A stretch of 8,270 nucleotides of DNA, taken from Clostridiales bacterium. GTDB taxonomy: Bacteria; Bacillota; Clostridia; Christensenellales; Pumilibacteraceae. The position numbers and the translations under genes are program-made. Where the stretch lies: assembly GCA_014799665.1 (NCBI GenBank), contig JAAVHP010000018.1:1-8270 (forward strand), read 5' to 3'. A model generated the notes under the pieces. That model had not been told where the DNA came from and made no database searches. It saw only the letters and a program-made list of their open reading frames with translations. Below, in pieces: positions 1 to 6,713 of this stretch; the stretch's first letter is position 1, and each line of letters starts with the position of its first letter.

Positions 1-1
1 G

Positions 2-94
2 ATTAACGGTGAAGTGCGAGGCTATGTACCTCAGTATGACATCATACTTATGAAGCAATCGAGGATTGAAATTGTCAACGATAAAAAAGTATGA
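2..94 (+). CDS. C-terminal end of an unknown protein (partial)
   Basis: An open frame runs in from the window edge and ends at TGA 92-94, giving 30 residues that start INGEVRGYVPQYD and end VNDKKV. Nothing in it identifies a family. The alternating hydrophobic and charged pattern (GEVRGY..., DIILMKQS, IEIV) suggests beta strands at the end of a small domain, possibly an OB-like or lipoprotein barrel, but that is a guess. The main support that it is coding is the homologous tail 171 bp downstream: 17 of 30 aligned residues are identical (GEVRGY, YD, KQS, VN and KK are kept) while many third codon positions differ, which is the pattern of protein-level conservation. Confidence 0.5.
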   Translation: MNGEVRGYVPQYDIILMKQSRIEIVNDKKV

Positions 95-109
95 AATAAT
101 TGCCGGTAA

Positions 110-265
110 TACTTATTACCATTCACCGATTACCTGAAACTGCATCATGTAAGTAAAGGCGATAAAGTCACAATGAAAGGCGAAGTAAGAGGCTATGCCG
201 ATGAGTATGATTTTGTTCTTGTCAAGCAGTCAAAGATAGTATCGGTAAATGGCAAGAAGCCGTGA
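110..265 (+). pseudogene. Decayed paralogous copy of the upstream C-terminal tail
   Basis: From 110 to TGA 263-265 the frame reads YLLPFTDYLKLHHVSKGDKV followed by TMKGEVRGYADEYDFVLVK and a tail ending VNGKKP. The last 30 residues match the tail that ends at 94. No convincing start lies upstream: the same frame has stops at 92-94 and 107-109, and the first in-frame ATG (173) would give only a 30-residue peptide beginning inside the conserved block. A different frame just before (gaa ata att gcc ggt aat act tat tac) looks like natural coding for the residues that would precede PFTDYL, so a one-base frameshift near 115-120 is possible. The simplest reading is a 5'-truncated or frameshifted tandem duplicate. 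A tiny functional peptide starting at 173 is less likely. Confidence 0.4.
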
Positions 266-381
266 TAAGAATTCTTGGAGCCTTCCTCGCATCATTTGCC
301 GGGGTGTCGGCTCAAACTGTTTCAACAATAAAGTGTCCCCAAAGTTATGATAAAACTTTGGGGACACTTTGTTTATTATAG
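262..381 (+). pseudogene. Truncated secreted-protein start: signal peptide running into a terminator
   Basis: A GTG at 262 overlaps the preceding TGA stop (GTGA) and opens a 39-codon frame ending at TAG 379-381. Its first 18 residues, VIRILGAFLASFAGVSAQ, have the form of a Sec signal peptide: a charged N-terminus (Arg3), a hydrophobic core, and an Ala-x-Ala-like VSA|Q cleavage site. After about six more residues the frame enters the 330-370 terminator stem, and the rest is simply translated hairpin. The 4-base stop/start overlap suggests it was once translationally coupled to the gene before it. I infer that the 5' end of an exported protein survives here and its body was lost, possibly when the minus-strand block was inserted. 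A chance frame cannot be excluded. Confidence 0.4.
330..370. terminator. Bidirectional rho-independent terminator
   Basis: A perfect 17-bp inverted repeat (arms 330-346 and 354-370, left arm AAAGTGTCCCCAAAGTT) encloses a 7-base loop, atgataa. On the + strand it is followed by T-rich sequence (ctttgtttatta); on the - strand the stem runs into CTTTATTGTTG. It lies 17 bp beyond the stop codon of the Crp/Fnr-like gene arriving from the right and at the end of the + strand gene remnants, so it probably serves both sides. Confidence 0.88.
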
Positions 382-387
382 ATTAAA

Positions 388-951
388 TTATTCAGTGAGA
401 AGGCTTTTACGGATACGGCTAATGTAAGTCGGTGTAATTTTCAGATAAGAAGCAAGTTCTTTTAAGGTTATCTGTTGAAGTATCTCCGGACAGCTTTTTA
501 TCAGATATAAGTATCTTTCTTTTGGAGACTTCTTGTATAGATCAATCAGCCTGTCATAAGTCTGGCACATAATCATTTTTGATAATGCCTGTCGCGCTTC
601 CGTATGTTTGGACATTACCTCATTGACAATATCCCCTTCGCAGATAATAACTTTGGCTTTTGTAGCGGCGACAATCTCGCTCCTTGCATCTGCATTTTCC
701 AAAATTGAAAGATAATCGGCAACCATGGCATCCTTAAAGAAAAATCCAATAATTTGTTCCTTCCCCTTGTAATCCCTCACGATATGCTTGAAGTAGCCTG
801 ATTCTATGAAACCCATATAATACGCAGGCTGACCCTCATAACAGAATCTTTCACCTTTATCGAAAATCTTTCTGTTGCCATAACGCTTGCAAATAGAGTG
901 CCACAAATCAGCATTGACTCCTTCAAAATATGTATTGAACATATGTTTCAT
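388..951 (-). CDS. Crp/Fnr-family transcriptional regulator
   Basis: This 187-residue protein has the two-part layout of the Crp/Fnr family: a cyclic-nucleotide-binding-type beta roll (about residues 20-110, with KGERFCYEGQPA and ESGYFKHIVRDYKGKEQI) and a C-terminal helix-turn-helix (about 161-183, ITLKELASYLKITPTYISRI). The RYLYLIKSCPEILQQ stretch before the helix-turn-helix is typical of Bacteroidetes members. The usual phosphate-binding cassette (FGE...RAA type) is not visible; FKDAMVADY stands in its place, so the ligand is unknown and may not be cAMP. There are no Fnr-type cysteine clusters. The ATG at 951 gives a full-length domain; a second ATG at codon 4 is possible, and the promoter sits so close that the mRNA may be nearly leaderless. 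The gene lies 91 bp downstream of the helicase gene, in the same direction, and ends before the 330-370 terminator. It may regulate the upstream operon, but that is inferred from position only. Confidence 0.93.
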   Translation of the reverse strand: MKHMFNTYFEGVNADLWHSICKRYGNRKIFDKGERFCYEGQPAYYMGFIESGYFKHIVRDYKGKEQIIGFFFKDAMVADYLSILENADARSEIVAATKAKVIICEGDIVNEVMSKHTEARQALSKMIMCQTYDRLIDLYKKSPKERYLYLIKSCPEILQQITLKELASYLKITPTYISRIRKSLLTE

Positions 952-959
952 ATCGACTG

Positions 960-990
960 CAAAATTACAAAAAATTTCTGATATACAAAA
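960..990 (-). promoter_or_regulatory. Bacteroidetes-type promoter of the Crp/Fnr-like gene
   Basis: On the minus strand, TAATTTTG (960-967) fits the Bacteroidetes -7 consensus TAnnTTTG, and TTTTG (986-990) lies 18 bp upstream as a -33 element, slightly short of the usual 19-21 bp. The -7 box ends only 8 bases before the ATG at 951, so transcription would start at or next to the start codon, giving a leaderless or nearly leaderless message, unless translation begins at the ATG of codon 4. The -33 element is part of the sequence TACTCTTTTG, which also occurs upstream of the operon at 7252-7261. Confidence 0.5.
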
Positions 991-1042
991 GAGTAGTTAC
1001 CAAGGATATATAACCAAAACTCCAGGTTATGGTGGAAAGTTT

Positions 1043-2794
1043 TTATTGACTAATAATTTTAAAATTAGCCGGTATATCAGTAGCTGGTATAAATAAAGAG
1101 GCTTCTTCACTAAGTTTTGTGAGATAACTTCTTATTTTTTTACTCATATACTTATAATTCAAGATACTCTTATCGGCAACTATTATGGTATGACTTTTAG
1201 CACGGCTTGTGGCAACATTGAATAAATGTTCCTCCAAGGAATATGCAAGAGATGTATTTGGTATGACAAAAATGGTGATCTCAGAGGTTAGTCCCTGCAC
1301 TCTGGCTATGGTGTCAATCAATACATTATTATTAACACCCAGTCTTAAGGAAATTACTTTTTGTAAACTTCTAACGGTCTTACGAAAAGGAGTTAATATA
1401 GCCAATTCTTTATTTCTACATTCCTGTATTATAGAATGAGCTATGAAAGTGGTCATGTCTAATGCGAAAGATGGATTGTATTCTCCAAGATTCATATCAG
1501 TTAAAAGAAGAAAGGGACCTCCGTGTGGATGAAGAATCTTATTGATAGAGGAAGCAAAAATTATATTATCCTTTTTATTCGAAGTCAAAGATTCATTATA
1601 GAATAAGCTCGTATAGTTGGCTCCTCTTTGAGAAAGTCGAAATGTTTTTGTAAGCTGATAGATTGGAAAGCAGCGTTGTTGAGCCATAGTAGTTAGCCCC
1701 TCTACATATTTTGATAAATTCTTTTCCTTTACCTTATCCGAATTAATACTTACTATGGGGCCTAACTGGGCAGTGTCGCCTACCCATAGATTAGAGCAAC
1801 CAAGTTTTTTTGCAACGGCGAACATTGGCAACAATGCTTGGCTTGCCTCATCCATAATTACAACATCAAAGACTCCATCCTCATTTAAATCAGCACCAAA
1901 ACCCGAAGCAATATAATAGGTAGCCATAACTACGCTTCCTTTAATGGGAAGTACCTGTTGGAGATTGTTTACTCCTTTGGCTTCCTTCTCTTCATCTAAT
2001 GTTAGTTTCGATTTATACACCCTTCCTTCTTTTAATAATGAACCTGATGCATCCTTTGTTGCGACCTCAATAAGAGCTCGATTAGTAAGAGCTGTAACAA
2101 GAACAGACTTACCTTCATGGCAAAGTCGATTACATAGTTCTGCTATGAGTTGAGTTTTGCCTGTTCCTGGAGGTCCTTGTAATATAGTGACGGGTGAATT
2201 CTGAATTTGTTGATAAATGAAGTCAACAGGTTTTTCACGTTTTATACCTATCGGAATATTTGAAATATTGCAATAAGAATAATCTAAAATATCCTGCACG
2301 CCTTTGGACACCTCATCATAAGTTAGACGAAGTAAGTTTTGTAAATATTGGATAGGCGGCTGATGGGGTCCGAAAACAATAAGTGCGTTTGGTGCATTCT
2401 TTAGAAATTCCGCAAAAGAAAGATCAATTCCTCGAAAGCCAAGTAGGATATACTCTCCGTCTGTGGATTTGGATTGCCATACACAAACGGCTTCAGAGTC
2501 TTTTACTCGATTCTTTAGTAAGTCACCATAGGTCATCCCATTCCAAGAGTGAAGATTCTGTAGTCGTGATGTGAGATACATGGCTTGTAGATATTCTCCC
2601 TTCCGGGGAAATGCATTGGATGACTTGAATTTTACTATCATCTCACCCTCATCAAACTTTACTAATAACCCCACAAATATTTCTTCACTTTCGCGAAACA
2701 GATATGTAGCGGGGGCAGAGAATTTCTTACCGAAATCCTCTGTCACCGCATTTAGTTCCGTATTCAGAAATTTACGAATTTTTTCGCGTTGCAT
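1043..2794 (-). CDS. SF1 (Upf1-like) DNA/RNA helicase
   Basis: This 583-residue protein carries the ordered motifs of the Upf1-like branch of superfamily 1. These are a Q-like region before the core (YQQIQN, 194-199); motif I/Walker A GPPGTGKT (207-214); motif Ia VLVTALTNRAL (231-241); motif II/Walker B VVIMDEAS (311-318); motif III GDTAQLGP (339-346); motif IV-like LTKTFR (381-386); LAILTPFRKTV in the second RecA lobe (about 464-474); motif V RVQGLTSE (498-505); and motif VI NVATSRAK (526-533), with Arg531 as the likely arginine finger. All catalytic residues appear intact. Family members use ATP to move along single-stranded nucleic acid and remodel duplexes or protein complexes; whether this one acts on DNA or RNA cannot be read from sequence. 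The first 190 residues match nothing I know and may recruit substrate or partner. No nuclease domain is visible. The ATG lies 12 bp after the stop of the GHKL ATPase gene, with an A-rich leader and no Shine-Dalgarno, so the two are almost certainly co-transcribed. Confidence 0.93.
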   Translation of the reverse strand: MQREKIRKFLNTELNAVTEDFGKKFSAPATYLFRESEEIFVGLLVKFDEGEMIVKFKSSNAFPRKGEYLQAMYLTSRLQNLHSWNGMTYGDLLKNRVKDSEAVCVWQSKSTDGEYILLGFRGIDLSFAEFLKNAPNALIVFGPHQPPIQYLQNLLRLTYDEVSKGVQDILDYSYCNISNIPIGIKREKPVDFIYQQIQNSPVTILQGPPGTGKTQLIAELCNRLCHEGKSVLVTALTNRALIEVATKDASGSLLKEGRVYKSKLTLDEEKEAKGVNNLQQVLPIKGSVVMATYYIASGFGADLNEDGVFDVVIMDEASQALLPMFAVAKKLGCSNLWVGDTAQLGPIVSINSDKVKEKNLSKYVEGLTTMAQQRCFPIYQLTKTFRLSQRGANYTSLFYNESLTSNKKDNIIFASSINKILHPHGGPFLLLTDMNLGEYNPSFALDMTTFIAHSIIQECRNKELAILTPFRKTVRSLQKVISLRLGVNNNVLIDTIARVQGLTSEITIFVIPNTSLAYSLEEHLFNVATSRAKSHTIIVADKSILNYKYMSKKIRSYLTKLSEEASLFIPATDIPANFKIISQ

Positions 2795-2806
2795 GTTTTC
2801 TATGCG

Positions 2807-5800
2807 TTAAAATAGTTCTAAGTTGCCAGTAGCTGGTTTTTCTGATGTATTCAATTCTGGGGGAAAGAAGTTTTGCCAAGTGAGATGAGTAGGGGCAATA
2901 AACTTATCGAAATCGAATTGAATACCCTTGAAGTAGCGGAATGCTTGTGATAGTTTATCCAGACGTTCTGGTATGTCGCAATTCTTGGTTGAGAATCGTA
3001 TTGTCATATTATCAGATTGGGATAATATGTCTCGCAAATCATATTTCTTAACCATGCCATCTGTTACCACACCAAACATAGCATTCTCTTCCATTAGAGT
3101 GTCCCACTCGAGTGGTGAAATTATTGTGTTGCGATGGCTCTTGTTACTGCGAAACACAACTGGAAATGCTTTTTCAGAACCAATCTTGCGGACTCCCGAT
3201 ATTTTTGTGTAATCATCCCATATAGCTTGGGAGATGTCATACCCACTATTCTTTAGATCCTCAAGGATCATATCTTTTGCCTCATCCAAGTATACTTGTT
3301 GGAGTTCTTTTGAAAGACCGGCATCATCGTCACCCACACTAACGACTGTACTTCTATTTAGGAGGTTGAACTTTGCATATAGCTTCTCAATTTCAGCCTT
3401 AAGTTTAGCATTTTCTTCTTCTAAATATGCCACTTTTTCAGCATTCTCATGAGCCTTTTCTATCAAAGCAATATCAGTTCCAGTCCTTACAATGGCTTGG
3501 AGTTTTTCCCTGATTTCAGGGGTGATTATCACATTTACTGTGATGGCGTCTTTTTGAGCTTCTGTCTTGGGACATTTATCTTTAAATGTTGATTCATTAT
3601 TTTTAGCCCATCCCTCAATGAATAAGGTCACATTGTTTTTATATGCCTCCTCTCTCCAATTAGAGGGAGCTTCGAATAACTCAACGATCTTATTATCGAT
3701 GAATGTAAGGACCTGATCACGAGATATTGTTCTCTCAAAGAATACCTTTGCATTTTTGTGCAGTAGCTCCTCTCTGTAGTCGGTTCCTCCAGGTAGATTG
3801 GCGGCAACGTCTTTTAATATCTCATCAATCTCTCCATACTCGGAAGAGAGTGCAGAAAGTGCGCAAAGTTTATCATTCTGATTAGGATATATTTTTGCTG
3901 ATGTTTTTTCCAATTTAAGATCTCTAAAAGAAGAATAGAGATCATTTAAATATTCATAGACGCGCTGCGTACCTATTGAACCAAGGCGATAGTTTATACC
4001 CTCTATAGTAGCGTCTGATTCTAAAACATCGAATAAAGAATCCGCTACGAGCTTGTTTGGTATATCCCAGAGATTGGATTCAGAATAGTTGATATTTCCG
4101 ATGAAAGGAACACTTACATCCGATAAGATATCCACTATTTCTCTAAAATTTTCTTGTGATTCATAAGTCTCAGACTCTTTCCAAGACGGAAGAATGCCAA
4201 GAAGATAACGCGCAATTGGGAGAAGGGTCTCTTTGGAATATTTATAATATCTATGACCGATATTATGGTATCCAGGGGCAGGATTATTGCTGCTCATGAA
4301 TCTATCTCTAATGCTGCCGACCAGGGATGTTGTTGACCACTCTTTCCCTATCCCAATGGCTTTTGCATCTATTCCTGTATGTAGAAGAAATTTTTTGACA
4401 TCCACACCGATGGGCTTAAAGATATCATCTTTAAGGACTGCTTCGATTCCAAGATCAATATATAGATCCTCTTTTTTACGGAAGTTTCCATACTGATTAG
4501 GAACAACTGCATAATTATCCCACTGATTTGAGGTAGGCTCAATCACTTTTAGAGTATCATTAAGCCAGTTTATGCCAAGTCCCTGTGGAAGATTATCAAC
4601 GCACTGGAGCTCATGTAGTTTGGCAACTACTGCTTTTCGGAAGCGTTCATCAAGTACTTCCCATGAGGCAGCAGTAAGCGAGTTGTCATTGGTTTCTTCT
4701 TCTTCAAGTCCAAATAGATTTTTTGCTATCTCAAAAAATGCCTTTCTTTTTTCGCAAAATCCGGTCTGGTTAGGATACTTAGCCGCGTCTGTTGGAACGA
4801 TTGCCATAAGAGGCATTAGCTTTGTGAGCCATCCATTATTCTGGGTTATCTCACGAGCACATTCATTGATATCGTGGGCGGCCGAAGTGGTGGTATATTT
4901 GCCTTCCAATGATACAGCCGTGATATTAGAATTGAGAATATCAGAACTTTTATCTTTACCTAACTTGGCAAGAATATTAAGCGCTATGTCGGATACGCCC
5001 ACATTTTCTTTTAGCGAGCCATCTCTTTTGTGGAGTGTCCCATTAATGTCAGGGAGCAACGCGTATTCCGATAGAAGAGAGTCATTACGCTTTGCAACAA
5101 CACTAAGAAATGCGTTATACCAGGTTGAGATATCTTCCCCAGATACAAGAGGTATATTCTTCCAGTTTGAATATGTTTCGGAGATATGCCTACAGAAGTC
5201 TTCAAGATTCCAAACTCTAAGATCTCCATTATTCCAGATTTCTTCTGCCCACTTGTGATTATCCTCCAAAACTTCAGAGGGATATATTTGAGCTACCAGA
5301 TTTAGGAGTTCTTTCTCATCTTCATTTTTTGATTCCTTAATGATTATGGCATCCGTTAGTCTGATTTTTTCTCCGTCGGCCACTTTAGCCATCTTTTGTT
5401 GAAGAGCCAAGTTGCGATAGTTCTGGACCACTTCTGACTTATACCATTCTTGATCTAATTTTTCATGATTCTTGGCTCTTTTAAGTCCCTGAATCATATA
5501 GAAGGGGTTCCCGAAATTTGATGTGACGGCATATGAGAGGAGCCTTTCATATTGAGCTAAGATATCAGCATAAATCAAACGATTTATACCAACTTCAGTG
5601 ATATGTCCCTTTTCCTCATTAAAGGTCTGTCCATTAAGCATAAGGCTTTGCCGTTCACTATCGGGTTCGAAATCCGGACAGTTCACATAAATCGGTTCAT
5701 CAAGCTGATTTTCAATCCCCACTAATGGAAGCACACAGTAGAAACCACAAGATTTCCCTTTGGGAATAATATTGTTTTCTCCATCAATCTCTATAGCAGT

Positions 5801-6652
5801 TTGAAGGCGCATGTTCCTTGCATTTTTATAACGAGCCGTAAGTTCGGGAGACTCTTTGATTAGGGAGGTGGAGATAAAGCGTCTTGTCTGGTTGATTTCT
5901 CCGGTAAATATTATTGTCTGTTCCTTAATATCCGCAGTGAGGTTATTAGAATCTCCTCTCTCAACCTTAAGGAGTGAACCATTGTTGTTGATCACTACGG
6001 AGTTGAGCTCAGGACAGAAGAGCATTGTCTGAGCTATATTGTTATAGAAGTTTTCTATACCCAATCTTACAGCTTCGCGTCCAGAATCGGATTTAATATG
6101 ATATGTAAATGATGTATGTCCAAAACTCTCTTTGAAGTAGACCTCACTTGACTCCATTTTATCAAGACCTTCAAGGAGCTCGGACTCTGTATCGCCGTCG
6201 CGGTACATGGTTACTCTAAATCCGAGTACGTTATTGAAATCATCGTCATCATAGACGTCGCTCTCAATGCTGACAATTTTTGAAAGGCAGTGAGTGGTAA
6301 GAAAACCTGTGCCAAAACGGCCGGTACTCTCTTGAGTTTCCTTTGCCTCGCTATATTTCCATAGTAATCCCAGACGGGCATTTAGAGTGAACGGATTTCC
6401 ATCATGAGTGAACGTCACTATGTCCCCATTAATGTTAATCGAAACATTAATTTTATCGCGCGTATTGTCATTAGCGATGGTATCTTTGGCATTCTGGATA
6501 AGTTCCCAAACCCAGCGTTGCTTGTCGGTTGCAGAAGGTTGATCCAAATCGCGGAGTCGTTTTGCTACATTGCTGATATACATTTTCCGCAAAAGATCGT
6601 CGAATGCTTTTTTGGCTCCCTTAGGAGCACTCACTGAAGTAAGGTCAGACAT
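2807..6652 (-). CDS. Large sacsin-like GHKL (HSP90-type) ATPase with coiled coil and NO VEIN-like C-terminus
   Basis: This 1281-residue protein begins with a GHKL/HSP90-type ATP-binding domain (about residues 20-250). The N box ELIQNAKD (50-57) supplies the Mg-binding Asn54 and catalytic-type Glu50; the G1 box is a relaxed HDGNPF (83-88); the lid/G2 box is GRFGTGF (111-117). The WVWELIQNAKD and GRFGTGFLTTH signatures resemble the sacsin N-terminal-like group more than MutL, gyrase or histidine kinases. Residues of about 250-1060 are a long region I cannot assign. A heptad-rich segment (about 1064-1099, with YLEEENAKLKAEIEKL) is a probable coiled coil, so the protein may dimerise. The last 160 residues (FPVVFRSNKSH, ISPLEWDTLM, then FKGIQFDF) resemble the NO VEIN/DUF3883 C-terminal domain of other bacterial sacsin-like proteins, but acidic/EVK-type nuclease residues are not evident. 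It is cytoplasmic: no signal peptide or membrane segment. It lies between a small acidic protein gene and an SF1 helicase gene, and ATP-driven conformational switching coupled to the helicase is the likely theme. A role in defence is inferred. Confidence 0.9.
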   Translation of the reverse strand: MSDLTSVSAPKGAKKAFDDLLRKMYISNVAKRLRDLDQPSATDKQRWVWELIQNAKDTIANDNTRDKINVSININGDIVTFTHDGNPFTLNARLGLLWKYSEAKETQESTGRFGTGFLTTHCLSKIVSIESDVYDDDDFNNVLGFRVTMYRDGDTESELLEGLDKMESSEVYFKESFGHTSFTYHIKSDSGREAVRLGIENFYNNIAQTMLFCPELNSVVINNNGSLLKVERGDSNNLTADIKEQTIIFTGEINQTRRFISTSLIKESPELTARYKNARNMRLQTAIEIDGENNIIPKGKSCGFYCVLPLVGIENQLDEPIYVNCPDFEPDSERQSLMLNGQTFNEEKGHITEVGINRLIYADILAQYERLLSYAVTSNFGNPFYMIQGLKRAKNHEKLDQEWYKSEVVQNYRNLALQQKMAKVADGEKIRLTDAIIIKESKNEDEKELLNLVAQIYPSEVLEDNHKWAEEIWNNGDLRVWNLEDFCRHISETYSNWKNIPLVSGEDISTWYNAFLSVVAKRNDSLLSEYALLPDINGTLHKRDGSLKENVGVSDIALNILAKLGKDKSSDILNSNITAVSLEGKYTTTSAAHDINECAREITQNNGWLTKLMPLMAIVPTDAAKYPNQTGFCEKRKAFFEIAKNLFGLEEEETNDNSLTAASWEVLDERFRKAVVAKLHELQCVDNLPQGLGINWLNDTLKVIEPTSNQWDNYAVVPNQYGNFRKKEDLYIDLGIEAVLKDDIFKPIGVDVKKFLLHTGIDAKAIGIGKEWSTTSLVGSIRDRFMSSNNPAPGYHNIGHRYYKYSKETLLPIARYLLGILPSWKESETYESQENFREIVDILSDVSVPFIGNINYSESNLWDIPNKLVADSLFDVLESDATIEGINYRLGSIGTQRVYEYLNDLYSSFRDLKLEKTSAKIYPNQNDKLCALSALSSEYGEIDEILKDVAANLPGGTDYREELLHKNAKVFFERTISRDQVLTFIDNKIVELFEAPSNWREEAYKNNVTLFIEGWAKNNESTFKDKCPKTEAQKDAITVNVIITPEIREKLQAIVRTGTDIALIEKAHENAEKVAYLEEENAKLKAEIEKLYAKFNLLNRSTVVSVGDDDAGLSKELQQVYLDEAKDMILEDLKNSGYDISQAIWDDYTKISGVRKIGSEKAFPVVFRSNKSHRNTIISPLEWDTLMEENAMFGVVTDGMVKKYDLRDILSQSDNMTIRFSTKNCDIPERLDKLSQAFRYFKGIQFDFDKFIAPTHLTWQNFFPPELNTSEKPATGNLELF

Positions 6653-6693
6653 ACTTTATAGTTTATAAGTTTTGAGATATTGTGTTTTTTGAA

Positions 6694-6713
6694 CCCATTT
6701 ATTTTTAAATGGG
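6694..6713 (-). repeat. Intra-operon hairpin over the stop codon of the small gene
   Basis: A perfect 8-bp inverted repeat, CCCATTTA / TAAATGGG with a 4-base loop, covers the TAA stop (6705-6707) of the 169-aa gene and part of the 52-bp gap before the GHKL ATPase gene. On the transcribed strand it is followed by A-rich rather than U-rich sequence (TTCAAAAAACACAATATC), so it is a poor intrinsic terminator. It could stabilise the 3' end of a processed small-gene mRNA or tune the ratio of the two products. That function is inferred. Confidence 0.45.

Noticed and set aside
1010..1030. ATAACC/GGTTAT inverted repeat after the helicase stop as an operon terminator
   Set aside because: The stem is only 6 bp, AT-rich, and is not followed by a T-run on the minus strand, so it is not a credible intrinsic terminator.
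887..1096. A 69-codon + strand frame spanning the regulator-helicase gap
   Set aside because: It overlaps the 5' end of the regulator and the 3' end of the helicase in antisense, and the product has no recognisable features.
4572..5258. A 228-codon + strand open frame inside the ATPase gene
   Set aside because: It is wholly antisense to the well-supported GHKL protein, its translation is Ser/Leu-rich with no domain, and no promoter or start context supports it.
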